Notes: a model not told the origin generated them from the sequence alone. A stretch of DNA of 64,000 nucleotides from Halodurantibacterium daqingensis (GCF_042666235.1 NZ_JBHTFQ010000003.1:248001-312000), one strand, 5' to 3'; positions 1 through 8,448 are shown, counted from the stretch's first letter. Numbers and translations are program-made.

Positions 1-1136
1 GCATGGACATCATTCGGGAGGAGACCAAGACCTCTGGCCTGAAGGCGACCGACGGAGTTCCGACCCCGCGTGACATCTGCAAGGTTCTTGATGACTATGT
101 GATCGGTCAGGCCCACGCCAAGCGGGTGCTGTCGGTTGCGGTCCACAACCACTACAAGCGGCTCAATCACTCCGGCAAGTCCGGCGATATCGAGCTTTCC
201 AAGTCGAACATCCTGCTGATCGGGCCCACCGGCTGCGGCAAGACGCTGCTCGCGCAGACGCTGGCACGGATCCTTGACGTGCCCTTCACGATGGCCGACG
301 CAACAACGCTGACCGAGGCCGGGTATGTGGGCGAGGATGTGGAAAACATCATCCTCAAGCTGCTTCAGGCCAGCGAATACAACGTCGAACGTGCGCAGCG
401 CGGCATCGTCTATATCGACGAGGTCGACAAGATCACTCGCAAGTCCGACAATCCGTCGATCACCCGCGACGTGTCGGGCGAGGGCGTGCAGCAGGCGCTT
501 CTGAAGATCATGGAGGGCACGGTTGCCTCGGTGCCACCGCAGGGCGGGCGCAAGCATCCGCAGCAGGAGTTCCTGCAGGTCGATACGACGAATATCCTTT
601 TCATCTGCGGCGGCGCCTTCGCGGGGCTCGAGCGGATCATCGGCCAGCGCAACAAGGGCTCGGCCATGGGCTTTGGCGCGGACGTCAAGGACAAGGACAG
701 CCGCGGCGTGGGCGAGCTTTTCAAGGAACTGGAGCCCGAGGATCTGCTCAAGTTCGGCCTGATCCCGGAATTCGTCGGACGTCTGCCGGTGATCGCGACG
801 CTGACCGACCTTGATGAGGATGCGCTCGTCACCATCCTGACCGAGCCGAAGAATGCGCTGGTCAAGCAGTATCAGCGCCTGTTCGATATCGAAGGGGTAA
901 AGCTCACCTTCACCGATGACGCGCTACGCGCAATCGCCAAGCGCGCGATCAAGCGCAAGACTGGCGCGCGGGGGCTGCGGTCAATCATGGAGGACATCCT
1001 GCTGGACACCATGTTCGAGCTGCCCGGCATGGACAGCGTCGAAGAAGTTGTCGTGAACGAGGAGGCCGTGAACTCCGAGGTCAAGCCGCTTCTGATCTAT
1101 GCCGAGCGCAAGGGTGAGCCTGCAACGGCGGGCTGA
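1..1136 (+). CDS. clpX: ATP-dependent Clp protease ATP-binding subunit ClpX (5' end cut by window)
   Basis: AAA+ unfoldase that feeds substrates to the ClpP peptidase. The reading frame is already open at the first base, and the visible part begins in the linker after the N-terminal zinc-binding domain, so the zinc finger lies outside the window. The Walker A motif GPTGCGKT, the Walker B region IVYIDEVDKI, the pore-loop sequence GYVGEDVE and the sensor region are all present, and the C-terminus is complete. The first ATG in view (base 3) is an internal Met. A strong hairpin terminator follows the stop. Confidence 0.97.
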   Translation, partial: MDIIREETKTSGLKATDGVPTPRDICKVLDDYVIGQAHAKRVLSVAVHNHYKRLNHSGKSGDIELSKSNILLIGPTGCGKTLLAQTLARILDVPFTMADATTLTEAGYVGEDVENIILKLLQASEYNVERAQRGIVYIDEVDKITRKSDNPSITRDVSGEGVQQALLKIMEGTVASVPPQGGRKHPQQEFLQVDTTNILFICGGAFAGLERIIGQRNKGSAMGFGADVKDKDSRGVGELFKELEPEDLLKFGLIPEFVGRLPVIATLTDLDEDALVTILTEPKNALVKQYQRLFDIEGVKLTFTDDALRAIAKRAIKRKTGARGLRSIMEDILLDTMFELPGMDSVEEVVVNEEAVNSEVKPLLIYAERKGEPATAG

Positions 1137-1142
1137 GATTTC

Positions 1143-1177
1143 GGGCGGCAGACAAGATCTGCCGCCCTTTGTCTTTC
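1143..1177 (+). terminator. Rho-independent terminator after clpX
   Basis: A perfect 10-bp stem (GGGCGGCAGA at 1143-1152 paired with TCTGCCGCCC at 1158-1167) with a 5-base loop is followed by a T-rich tail (TTTGTCTTT). It starts 7 bases after the clpX stop. Confidence 0.85.
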
Positions 1178-1251
1178 CGCAATTCGCTGGACCTCGCTTC
1201 GCTCCTCGGTCATATGAAAGCGGCGCGGCCGCGCGTTATCCGGAGGCTTTC

Positions 1252-1626
1252 ATGCAGTTTCTCAAGCGACTCCTCACGTGGTGGAACAGCCAGACGCTGG
1301 GGACACAGATCTTCACCTGGCGCAACGGTATCCGCGTGGGCGAGGATGAGCAGGGCAATATCTTCTATCGTAATGCCGATGGCACCAAGCGCTGGGTGAT
1401 CTACAACGGCGAATCCGAGGCAAGCCGGGTGTCGCCCGACTGGCACGGATGGCTGCATCACACCTGGGATGAGCCGCCGACCGAGGCGCCACTGGTCCAC
1501 AAGCCCTGGCAGAAGCCGCATCAGGAAAACCTGACCGGATCGGCCGATGCCTATGCGCCCTCGGGCTCGATCCGCCGCGCTGCGCCGGAACCGCGCCGGG
1601 ATTACGAGGCCTGGCAGCCGGAGTAG
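1252..1626 (+). CDS. NDUFA12-family NADH:ubiquinone oxidoreductase accessory subunit
   Basis: A 124-residue protein matching the B17.2/NDUFA12 family, an accessory subunit of complex I in mitochondria and alphaproteobacteria. Typical features are the WWNSQTLGTQ opening, GEDEQGNIFYRNADGTKRWV and the WHGWLHH...PW core. The ATG at 1252 follows CGGAGG and gives the family's normal length; the longer open frame from 1099 lies over the clpX end and terminator and is not used. DUF2155 follows after 4 bases, probably in the same transcript. Confidence 0.9.
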   Translation: MQFLKRLLTWWNSQTLGTQIFTWRNGIRVGEDEQGNIFYRNADGTKRWVIYNGESEASRVSPDWHGWLHHTWDEPPTEAPLVHKPWQKPHQENLTGSADAYAPSGSIRRAAPEPRRDYEAWQPE

Positions 1627-1630
1627 AGGA

Positions 1631-2008
1631 ATGACCCGTGCCCGTCTTGCCCGCGCCATTGCGCTGAGCCTGGCGCTCTGTGCCAGCAGCGGCGCGGCTG
1701 CACAAGAGGTCCTGCCGGGCCAGGGGGCGGTTGTCCGCTGGCTTGACAAGGTCTCGGGTGCGGCGGTCGATGTTGAACTGCAACCCGGAATCGAGGCGAC
1801 GCAGGGCCGTCTCATCATCCTTCTGACCGAATGCCGCTATCCGGCCGAGGATCCTTCCTCGAATGCCTTCGCCTATCTGACGGTCTATGATCAGCTCTAT
1901 CCCGATGCGGCAGTTTTCGAGGGCTGGATGATCGCGGACAGCCCGGCGCTCAATGCGATGGATCATTCGCGCTACGACCTCTGGCTGTTGCGCTGTATCA
2001 CATCCTGA
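1631..2008 (+). CDS. DUF2155 domain-containing exported protein
   Basis: A 125-residue protein with an N-terminal signal peptide (ALSLALCASSGAAAQ) and the DUF2155 core (AVVRWLDKVSGA, LLTECRYP, FEGWMIADSPAL, YDLWLLRC). The family is common beside the NDUFA12 gene in Rhodobacterales; its function is not established, and a periplasmic location is inferred from the signal peptide. The start at 1631 is only 4 bases after the preceding stop. Its last 37 bases overlap the end of the convergent aat gene. Confidence 0.85.
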   Translation: MTRARLARAIALSLALCASSGAAAQEVLPGQGAVVRWLDKVSGAAVDVELQPGIEATQGRLIILLTECRYPAEDPSSNAFAYLTVYDQLYPDAAVFEGWMIADSPALNAMDHSRYDLWLLRCITS

Positions 2009-2613
2009 GCCGCGGGGATTTCGCCCGTGACGAAGTCGGCCTCGCGCTGCAAGGCCCGCGCAAGGCGGCGGCGATAGGCGGCGCGTGGAATCTCGATTGC
2101 CCCAAGGCTTGCGAGATGCGGGGTCAGGAACTGGGTGTCGAAGAGCGTGAATCCTGCTGTTCGCAACCGGTCCACCAGATAGGCCAGCGCGATCTTCGAT
2201 GCATCCCGCTGGCGCGAGAACATGCTTTCTCCGAAAAACGCCGTTCCGAGCGTGACGCCATAGACGCCACCCGCCAGCATCCCGTCCTCCCAGACCTCCA
2301 GAGAATGCGCGTGCCCTGTGCGGTGGAGCGCCAGATACATGTCGCGGATCGGGCGGTTGATCCATGTCTCCGGACGTTCCGCGCAGGCGTCGATTACAGC
2401 GCCAAAGTCGCCGTTGATCCGGATCTCATGGGCACCACGCAGCATCCGGCGCCGCAGTGACCGCGAGATATGAAAGCCGTCCAGGGGAAAGATGCCGCGA
2501 TGATGGGGATCCATCCAGAACACCTCGTCCGAGGTGCGCGATTCGGCCATCGGAAAGATGCCCGAGGCATAGGCCCCAAGCAGCATGTCGGGAGTGATCA
2601 GCAGCGGCACCAT
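1972..2613 (-). CDS. aat: Leucyl/phenylalanyl-tRNA--protein transferase
   Basis: Transfers Leu or Phe from aminoacyl-tRNA to the N-terminus of proteins with basic N-terminal residues, marking them for ClpAPS (N-degron pathway). The family core is clear: LLGAYASGIFPMAE, WMDPHHRGIFPLD, GTAFFGESMFSR, FDTQFLTPHLASLG. I chose the Met at 2613 (213 aa, normal length); an upstream ATG at 2679 would add 22 low-complexity residues and overlap accC by 8 bases. The 3' end overlaps the convergent DUF2155 gene by 37 bases. Confidence 0.93.
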   Translation of the reverse strand: MVPLLITPDMLLGAYASGIFPMAESRTSDEVFWMDPHHRGIFPLDGFHISRSLRRRMLRGAHEIRINGDFGAVIDACAERPETWINRPIRDMYLALHRTGHAHSLEVWEDGMLAGGVYGVTLGTAFFGESMFSRQRDASKIALAYLVDRLRTAGFTLFDTQFLTPHLASLGAIEIPRAAYRRRLARALQREADFVTGEIPAAQDVIQRNSQRS

Positions 2614-2671
2614 CAAGGCGTCTCGTGCAGGCCGCGGGGCGGAGCCCGGCGCACCGGGCCCCCCAAAGGCA

Positions 2672-4018
2672 TCAGCCAAGATTCTCGGACAGCCACTTTT
2701 CCAGCCAGTGGATGTTGTAATCGCCGTTCAGGATGTCGGGCTCTTCCAGCAGCGCATGGAAAAGCGGCACCGTTGTCTCGACACCATCGACGATCAGTTC
2801 GCCCAGGGCACGTTTCAACCGGGCAAGCGCCTCGGGCCGGTCGCGGCCATGCACGATCAGCTTGCCGATGAGGCTGTCGTAATAGGGCGGGATGCGATAG
2901 CCGCCATAAAGCGCCGAATCCATCCGGACGCCCAGCCCTCCGGGGGCGTGGAACACGTTAACCATCCCCGGGCAGGGCGCGAAGTTTGGCAGCTTTTCGG
3001 CGTTGATCCGGACTTCGATCGCGTGGCCGTTCAGAACCAGATCATCCTGACCGAAGGACATCGGCAGGCCACAGGCCACCCGGATCTGTTCGCGCACCAG
3101 ATCGACACCGAAGATCGCCTCGGTCACCGGGTGTTCCACCTGCAGGCGGGTGTTCATCTCGATGAAGTAGAACTCGCCGTCCTCGAACAGGAACTCGATG
3201 GTGCCGGCGCCGCGGTAGCCGATGCGCGCGACGGCGTCGGCGCAGGTCTTGCCGATGCGGGCGCGGGTCTCGGCGTCGATGGCGGGGCCGGGGGCCTCTT
3301 CGAACACCTTCTGGTGGCGGCGCTGCAACGAACAATCCCGCTCACCCAGGTGAACGGCGCTGCCCTTGCCATCTCCGAACACCTGGATCTCGATATGGCG
3401 CGGCCGGCCGAGGTATTTCTCGATATAGACCTCGTCATTGCCGAAGGCAGCCTTTGCTTCGGCACGGGCGGTGCGGAAGGCATTTTCCAGATCCTCGGCG
3501 GTGCGGGCCAGCTTCATGCCGCGTCCACCGCCGCCGGCCGTTGCCTTGATGATGACGGGATAGCCGATTTCTTCCGCCACACGACGGGCGCTGTCCATGT
3601 CCGGCACGCCGCCATCGGAGCCGGGAACGCAGGGCACCCCAAGTGCCTTCATCGTTTCCTTGGCGGTGATCTTGTCGCCCATCATCCGGATATGCTCGGC
3701 CGAGGGGCCGATGAAGGTGATGTCGTGATCCTCGACAATCTGAACGAAATTGGCGTTCTCCGACAGGAAGCCATAGCCGGGGTGGATGGCTTCGGCGCCG
3801 GTGATCTCGCAGGCCGAGATGATGGCCGGGACGGACAGGTAGCTGTCGGACGAGGCCGGCGGGCCGATACAGATCGCCTCATCTGCCATGCGCACATGCA
3901 TTGCGTCGCTATCGGCGGTGGAATGGACGGCGACCGATTTGATCCCCATCTCGCGGCAGGCCCGGATGACGCGAAGCGCGATCTCGCCGCGGTTGGCGAT
4001 CAGGATCTTGTCAAACAT
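2672..4018 (-). CDS. accC: Acetyl-CoA carboxylase, biotin carboxylase subunit
   Basis: ATP-dependent carboxylation of the biotin on BCCP, the first half-reaction of fatty acid synthesis. The 448-residue protein has the normal length and all hallmarks: FDKILIANRGEIALRVIRA at the N-terminus, the ATP-grasp glycine loop KATAGGGGRGMK, and the catalytic segment EMNTRLQVEHPVTE. It follows accB after 9 bases, the usual accBC operon. Confidence 0.97.
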   Translation of the reverse strand: MFDKILIANRGEIALRVIRACREMGIKSVAVHSTADSDAMHVRMADEAICIGPPASSDSYLSVPAIISACEITGAEAIHPGYGFLSENANFVQIVEDHDITFIGPSAEHIRMMGDKITAKETMKALGVPCVPGSDGGVPDMDSARRVAEEIGYPVIIKATAGGGGRGMKLARTAEDLENAFRTARAEAKAAFGNDEVYIEKYLGRPRHIEIQVFGDGKGSAVHLGERDCSLQRRHQKVFEEAPGPAIDAETRARIGKTCADAVARIGYRGAGTIEFLFEDGEFYFIEMNTRLQVEHPVTEAIFGVDLVREQIRVACGLPMSFGQDDLVLNGHAIEVRINAEKLPNFAPCPGMVNVFHAPGGLGVRMDSALYGGYRIPPYYDSLIGKLIVHGRDRPEALARLKRALGELIVDGVETTVPLFHALLEEPDILNGDYNIHWLEKWLSENLG

Positions 4019-4027
4019 TCTGGTGCC

Positions 4028-4519
4028 TTACTCGATGATCATCAGGGGCGCGCCATATTCCACGGCGCTGCCATCGGCGACGAGGATCCGGCGCACGGTG
4101 CCGGCGCGGGGGGCCGGGATGTGGTTCATCGTCTTCATGGCCTCGATGATCATCAGCGTCTGACCTTCCCGGACCGTGGCGCCGACGCTGACAAAGGCAT
4201 CCGCGCCGGGTTCGGGCGCCAGATAGGCCGTGCCTACCATGGGCGAGGTCACCGCGCCCGGGTGTTGCGCCGGATCACTGTCGGCGGCCGGTGCGCTTGC
4301 CCCGCTGGCTGCGGCAGGCGCCGAAGCCGGTGCGGCGACGGCAGGAGAGGCGCTGACCGATGTGGTGACAACATTCGTCTGCTTGGAGACCCGGACGTTC
4401 AGGCTGTCGTTTTCGCCGTATTCACGTTTGACGGAAAGCTCGGTGAGATCGTTCTTGTTGAGAAGTTCCGCCAGGGCCTGAATGAAGGCGACGTCTTCGG
4501 TGTTGCGGTCTTTTGTCAT
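4028..4519 (-). CDS. accB: Acetyl-CoA carboxylase biotin carboxyl carrier protein
   Basis: A 163-residue carrier protein with an N-terminal helical segment, an Ala/Pro-rich flexible linker, and a C-terminal biotinyl domain with the lysine motif EAMKTMN. The start at 4519 (MTKDRNTEDV) is preferred over an upstream Met at 4567 because it gives the family-typical N-terminus. First gene of the accBC operon; its upstream region is shared with the divergent preT gene. Confidence 0.96.
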   Translation of the reverse strand: MTKDRNTEDVAFIQALAELLNKNDLTELSVKREYGENDSLNVRVSKQTNVVTTSVSASPAVAAPASAPAAASGASAPAADSDPAQHPGAVTSPMVGTAYLAPEPGADAFVSVGATVREGQTLMIIEAMKTMNHIPAPRAGTVRRILVADGSAVEYGAPLMIIE

Positions 4520-4733
4520 GCCGTCCTCGAATGGTCTGATGGCCGGACTGCCGGGCAGCCGGACCAAAGCTCTGCCGCTTATACGTCAGCAGGGCAGAGG
4601 TGAAAAGCGCCCTTTCAGCGCCTCCTGGGCAAGGCAGGCCACCCGCCAGGGCCGCTGCGGTCATTTTTCGGGCATCTGCCCTGCGAGAGAGCCGGATTTG
4701 CGCGCAGCTTCCGGAATTCATCCGGAGTAGAAA

Positions 4734-4749
4734 TTTACCGTTTGATAAA
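4734..4749 (+). promoter_or_regulatory. Degenerate RutR-like operator upstream of preT
   Basis: TTTACCGTTTGATAAA matches the perfect palindrome at 8377-8392 at 12 of 16 positions and keeps its spacing and approximate dyad symmetry. It lies 61 bases before the preT start. Operator function is inferred from this resemblance and from the shared pathway. Confidence 0.4.
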
Positions 4750-4810
4750 AAAATGGCCCTGTGGCAGCGTTTTCAAAAAAGGAACAACCAACCAACGGGA
4801 GAAACCGACC

Positions 4811-6145
4811 TTGACCAACAGCCAGCTGACCCCCGGCGTGGTGCCGGGTCGCCTGCCAGCCGAAACCATCGCCCGCAATTTCTCGGATCTGGAGCCTCGG
4901 CTTGATCCGCACGAGGCGCGGGTGGCAGCCGATCGGTGCTATTTCTGTCACGATGCGCCCTGCATGACAGCCTGCCCTACCACGATCGACATCCCGCTGT
5001 TCATTCGCCAGATTGCCACGGGCACGCCCGAAGCGGCGGCGCGCACGATCTTTGACCAGAACATCCTGGGCGGCATGTGCGCCCGGGTCTGCCCGACCGA
5101 ACAGTTGTGCGAGGAGGCCTGTGTGCGCGAGGCCGCCGAAGGCAAGCCGGTTGAAATCGGGCGCCTGCAACGTTTTGCGACCGACACGCTGATGGCGCGC
5201 GGCGTGCATCCCTATGTGCGGGCCGAGCCGACGGGGCGGCATGTCGCGGTCGTGGGCGCGGGGCCTGCGGGCCTTGCCTGCGCGCATCGGCTGGCCATGA
5301 AGGGCCATGACGTCACCATCTATGACGCCCGCCCCAAGGCCGGGGGGCTGAACGAATACGGAATCGCGGCCTACAAGGCTGCCGGGCGTTTTGCCCAGGA
5401 GGAAGTGGCGTGGCTTCTGTCGATCGGTGGCATCGTGCTGCGCAACGGCATGGCCCTTGGCCGTGACATCAGCCTCGAGACGCTGCGGGCCGAACATGAC
5501 GCGGTTTTTCTCGCTGTCGGGCTGGCTGGTGTGAACGCATTGGGGGTCGAGGGTGAAGACAAGGGCGAGGTGCGCAGCGCCGTCGATTTCATCGCCGATC
5601 TTCGGCAGGCCGAGGACAAGACACTGTTGCCTGTGGGCCGCGATGTGGTGGTGATCGGGGGGGGCATGACGGCCATTGATGCGGCGGTGCAGTCCAGGCT
5701 TCTGGGCGCCGAGAATGTCACCATCGTCTATCGGCGCAGTCAGGACCGGATGAGCGCCTCGCGTCATGAACAGGAACATGCGCAGGTGACCGGCGTGCGG
5801 ATCATCTGCAACGCGGTGCCGCTGCGCGTGATCGGCAACGGCGCAGTGCGCGAGGTCGAATTCGCCTATACCCATGACAGCGGCGCGGGGCTGACCATCG
5901 GGAACGAGACGTTCCGCCTGAAGGCCGATCAGCTCTTCAAGGCCATCGGCCAGACGCTGGAGGGCGGGGCCGAGGGGCTTGCGATCGAGGGTGGCAAGAT
6001 CGCCGTCACCGGCGCCGGCCGCACCACCCTGCCGGGCGTCTGGGCGGGGGGCGACTGCGCGCGGGGCGGCGACGACCTGACCGTGACTGCCGTGGCCGAG
6101 GGCCGCGACGCCGCCGAGGACATCCACGCCGCGCTTACCGCCTGA
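4811..6145 (+). CDS. preT: NAD(P)-dependent dihydropyrimidine dehydrogenase, flavoprotein subunit PreT
   Basis: The FAD/NAD(P)H and Fe-S electron-input subunit of bacterial dihydropyrimidine dehydrogenase, related to the glutamate synthase small subunit. The N-terminal part has two cysteine clusters (CYFCHDAPCMTACP and CARVCPTEQLCEEAC). An FAD dinucleotide fold (VAVVGAGPAGLACAHRL) and an NAD(P) fold (VVVIGGGMTAIDAAV, then YRR) follow. No ATG sits at the right place; the TTG at 4811 preceded by CGGGAG gives the expected N-terminus (444 aa). preA follows after 55 bases, forming one heteromeric enzyme. Confidence 0.92.
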   Translation: MTNSQLTPGVVPGRLPAETIARNFSDLEPRLDPHEARVAADRCYFCHDAPCMTACPTTIDIPLFIRQIATGTPEAAARTIFDQNILGGMCARVCPTEQLCEEACVREAAEGKPVEIGRLQRFATDTLMARGVHPYVRAEPTGRHVAVVGAGPAGLACAHRLAMKGHDVTIYDARPKAGGLNEYGIAAYKAAGRFAQEEVAWLLSIGGIVLRNGMALGRDISLETLRAEHDAVFLAVGLAGVNALGVEGEDKGEVRSAVDFIADLRQAEDKTLLPVGRDVVVIGGGMTAIDAAVQSRLLGAENVTIVYRRSQDRMSASRHEQEHAQVTGVRIICNAVPLRVIGNGAVREVEFAYTHDSGAGLTIGNETFRLKADQLFKAIGQTLEGGAEGLAIEGGKIAVTGAGRTTLPGVWAGGDCARGGDDLTVTAVAEGRDAAEDIHAALTA

Positions 6146-6200
6146 CACAAAGGTCTCCGGGCCAACCGGGGGCGCATCCGACATCAGGGAGACCAGCATC

Positions 6201-7505
6201 ATGGCCAATCTCGCGACCGATTTCATCGGCATCAAGTCACCGAACCCGTTCTGGCTGGCCTCGGCCCCGCCGACGGACAAGGAATACAATGTCCGCCGCG
6301 CCTATGAGGCCGGCTGGGGCGGCGTCGTCTGGAAAACGCTGGGCGCCGAAGGGCCCCCCGTCGTCAACGTCAATGGTCCCCGTTACGGCGCGGTCTGGGG
6401 CGCGGACCGGCGGCTTCTGGGCCTCAACAACATCGAACTGATCACCGACCGCCCGCTGGAGGTGAACCTGCGCGAGATCAAGTCGGTCAAGCGCGACTAT
6501 CCGGACCGGGCGCTGATCGTCAGCCTCATGGTGCCCTGCGACGAGGAAAGCTGGAAGGCGATCCTGAAACATGTCGAAGATACCGGCGCGGACGGGGTCG
6601 AGCTTAACTTCGGGTGCCCGCATGGCATGGCCGAACGCGGCATGGGCAGCGCCGTGGGGCAGGTGCCGGAATACATCGAGATGGTGACGCGCTGGGTCAA
6701 GCAGCACAGCCGCATGCCCTGCATCGTCAAGCTGACCCCCAACATCACCGATATTCGCAAACCGGCCGAGGCCGCAAAGCGGGGCGGTGCCGATGCGGTG
6801 AGCCTGATCAACACGATCAACTCGATCACCGGCGTGAACCTCGACAGTTTCAGCCCCGAGCCGATGATCGACGGCAAGGGCACCCATGGCGGCTATTGCG
6901 GGCCGGCGGTCAAGCCGATTGCGCTGAACATGGTGGCCGAGATCGCCCGCAGCGCCGAGACGCGCGGCATCCCCATTTCCGGCATCGGTGGTGTCACCAC
7001 CTGGCGCGACGCGGCCGAGTTCATGGCGCTGGGCGCCGGCAACGTGCAGGTCTGCACCGCCGCCATGACCTATGGCTTCAAGGTGGTGCAGGAAATGATC
7101 TCGGGCCTGTCGCAGTGGATGGACGAAAAGGGCATCACCTCGGTTCAGGAGGTCGTCGGCCGGGCGGTGCCGAATGTGACTGACTGGCAGTATCTGAACC
7201 TGAACTATGTGACCAAGGCGCGGATCGATCAGGACCTGTGTATCAAATGCGGCCGCTGCTATGCCGCCTGCGAGGATACGAGCCATCAGGCCATTGCCAT
7301 CAACCCCGGCCGGGTGTTCGAGGTGAAGGACGACGAATGCGTCGCCTGCAACCTCTGCGTCAATGTCTGTCCGGTGGAGAACTGCATCACGATGGAGCAG
7401 CTTCTGCCCGGCACCGCCGATCCGCGCACCGGTCGCGTGGTCGAAGCGCGGCCGCAGGACTGGACGATGCACCCCAACAACCCCATGGCCCGTGCTGCGG
7501 AATAG
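6201..7505 (+). CDS. preA: NAD-dependent dihydropyrimidine dehydrogenase, catalytic subunit PreA
   Basis: FMN-dependent reduction of uracil and thymine to their 5,6-dihydro forms. The 434-residue protein has a TIM-barrel dihydroorotate-dehydrogenase-like domain (LNFGCPHGMAERGMG, VKLTPNITDI, GIGGVTTW) and a C-terminal two-cluster ferredoxin domain (CIKCGRCYAAC and CVACNLCVNVCP). In the loop where mammalian DPD has its catalytic Cys (GLACGQ) this protein reads GSAVGQ, so a Val stands there; see findings. A hairpin separates it from the convergent repressor gene. Confidence 0.95.
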   Translation: MANLATDFIGIKSPNPFWLASAPPTDKEYNVRRAYEAGWGGVVWKTLGAEGPPVVNVNGPRYGAVWGADRRLLGLNNIELITDRPLEVNLREIKSVKRDYPDRALIVSLMVPCDEESWKAILKHVEDTGADGVELNFGCPHGMAERGMGSAVGQVPEYIEMVTRWVKQHSRMPCIVKLTPNITDIRKPAEAAKRGGADAVSLINTINSITGVNLDSFSPEPMIDGKGTHGGYCGPAVKPIALNMVAEIARSAETRGIPISGIGGVTTWRDAAEFMALGAGNVQVCTAAMTYGFKVVQEMISGLSQWMDEKGITSVQEVVGRAVPNVTDWQYLNLNYVTKARIDQDLCIKCGRCYAACEDTSHQAIAINPGRVFEVKDDECVACNLCVNVCPVENCITMEQLLPGTADPRTGRVVEARPQDWTMHPNNPMARAAE

Positions 7506-7515
7506 TCGGCATTCT

Positions 7516-7537
7516 GGCGGCGGTTCTGGCCGCCGCC
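7516..7537. terminator. Hairpin between convergent preA and tetR/rutR genes
   Basis: An 8-bp GC stem (GGCGGCGG / CCGCCGCC) with a 6-base loop fills the short gap between the stops at 7505 and 7542. There is no clear T-run on either strand, so termination is a plausible role only. Confidence 0.45.
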
Positions 7538-7541
7538 GGAT

Positions 7542-8198
7542 TCACCGCGGCGACTGGGCGGGGGCAAGAAGACGGCGGAACAAGGTCTGCAGATGGGCCT
7601 CGGCCCCGGCGATCGGATCTGTCGTGTCGCCAAGGATCAGCCGCACCTGAATGTCGAAATCGGCGTAATGCTGGGTTGTGGCCCAGATGGTGAAGACAAG
7701 ATGATGCGGATCCACCGGCGCGATCCGTCCCGCGGCGACCCAGTTGGCGATGATCTTCGCCTTTTCGTCCACAAGGGGCTTGAGTTCGGCAAGGATCGCC
7801 TCGTGCATTCGCGGGGCACCCTGAAGGATCTCGTTCGCGAACAGTCTGCTTTCGCGCGGAAAGTCCCGGCTCATGCCCAGTTTGCGCCGCACATAGGCCA
7901 GAAGCTCGGTGACCGGGTCGCCATCGGGATCAAGATCGCGCAGCGGGTCAAGCCAGGTGTCCATCAAACCGGTCAGAAGCGCGACATGGATCGCCTCTTT
8001 CGAGGGGAAGTAGTAAAGCAGGTTCGGCTTGGACAGGCCCGCACCCTCGGCGATCTGGTCAAGCGTCGCGCCGCGGAATCCGTGCTGCGAGAACACATCG
8101 AGCGCCGCATCCAGGATCGCCTTGCGGTTCTTGCGCTGGATGCGCGTGCGGCTTCTCGGGGCTGGGGTGGTGGCGCTTGTGGGTTGCGAGGGAGGCAT
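7542..8198 (-). CDS. rutR: TetR-family regulator, RutR-like
   Basis: A 218-residue repressor with an N-terminal TetR helix-turn-helix (AILDAALDVFSQHGFRGATLDQI, GLSKPNLLYYFPSKEAI) and a long ligand-binding domain like RutR/YcdC, which responds to uracil or thymine. The start at 8198 has AGGA five bases upstream; an in-frame Met at 8246 is less likely. It lies between the two halves of the pyrimidine catabolic locus and diverges from the aminotransferase. The palindrome at 8377-8392 matches the known RutR consensus, which supports the name more than the protein alone does. Confidence 0.85.
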   Translation of the reverse strand: MPPSQPTSATTPAPRSRTRIQRKNRKAILDAALDVFSQHGFRGATLDQIAEGAGLSKPNLLYYFPSKEAIHVALLTGLMDTWLDPLRDLDPDGDPVTELLAYVRRKLGMSRDFPRESRLFANEILQGAPRMHEAILAELKPLVDEKAKIIANWVAAGRIAPVDPHHLVFTIWATTQHYADFDIQVRLILGDTTDPIAGAEAHLQTLFRRLLAPAQSPR

Positions 8199-8344
8199 GG
8201 CATTCCTGTCGTTCTTGGTCGCGTATCCCGCCCGCTTTGGCGGCAAAGTTCAAGCCCCGCCCCGGTCGGTGCAGCGCCTGTTCGTTCATCGCCTGAAAAA
8301 CGGGCAGGTGCCGAATGCCCATTGCAAAGCGCGGATCTCTCGCC

Positions 8345-8372
8345 TTGACTGGGTATCGCGCTCTGTTAGCCT
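8345..8372 (+). promoter_or_regulatory. Candidate promoter for the pyrimidine catabolic operon
   Basis: TTGACT at 8345-8350 and TAGCCT at 8367-8372 are separated by 16 bases, resembling a housekeeping promoter. The RutR-like palindrome begins 4 bases later, near the expected transcription start, a typical repressor position. Confidence 0.4.
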
Positions 8373-8376
8373 GAGA

Positions 8377-8392
8377 TTGACCATTTGGTCAA
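8377..8392 (+). promoter_or_regulatory. RutR-type operator palindrome
   Basis: TTGACCATTTGGTCAA: two 7-base perfect inverted half-sites (TTGACCA / TGGTCAA) around a TT centre. This is the consensus form described for RutR of E. coli. It lies in the divergent region, 56 bases before the aminotransferase start and downstream of the tentative promoter. Confidence 0.8.
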
Positions 8393-8448
8393 ATATGTAA
8401 GCAACCCGCGCCGCCGGCGCACGGCAGCGGAACATGGGGGATCGCCAG

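Noticed and set aside
2585..4603. A 672-residue plus-strand frame covering aat, accC and accB
   Set aside because: It runs antisense to three well-supported genes in a GC-rich region and matches no family.
8434..8448. ATG at 8434 as start of the aminotransferase
   Set aside because: The ATG at 8449 has a GGGGGA site at good distance, which the earlier one overlaps.
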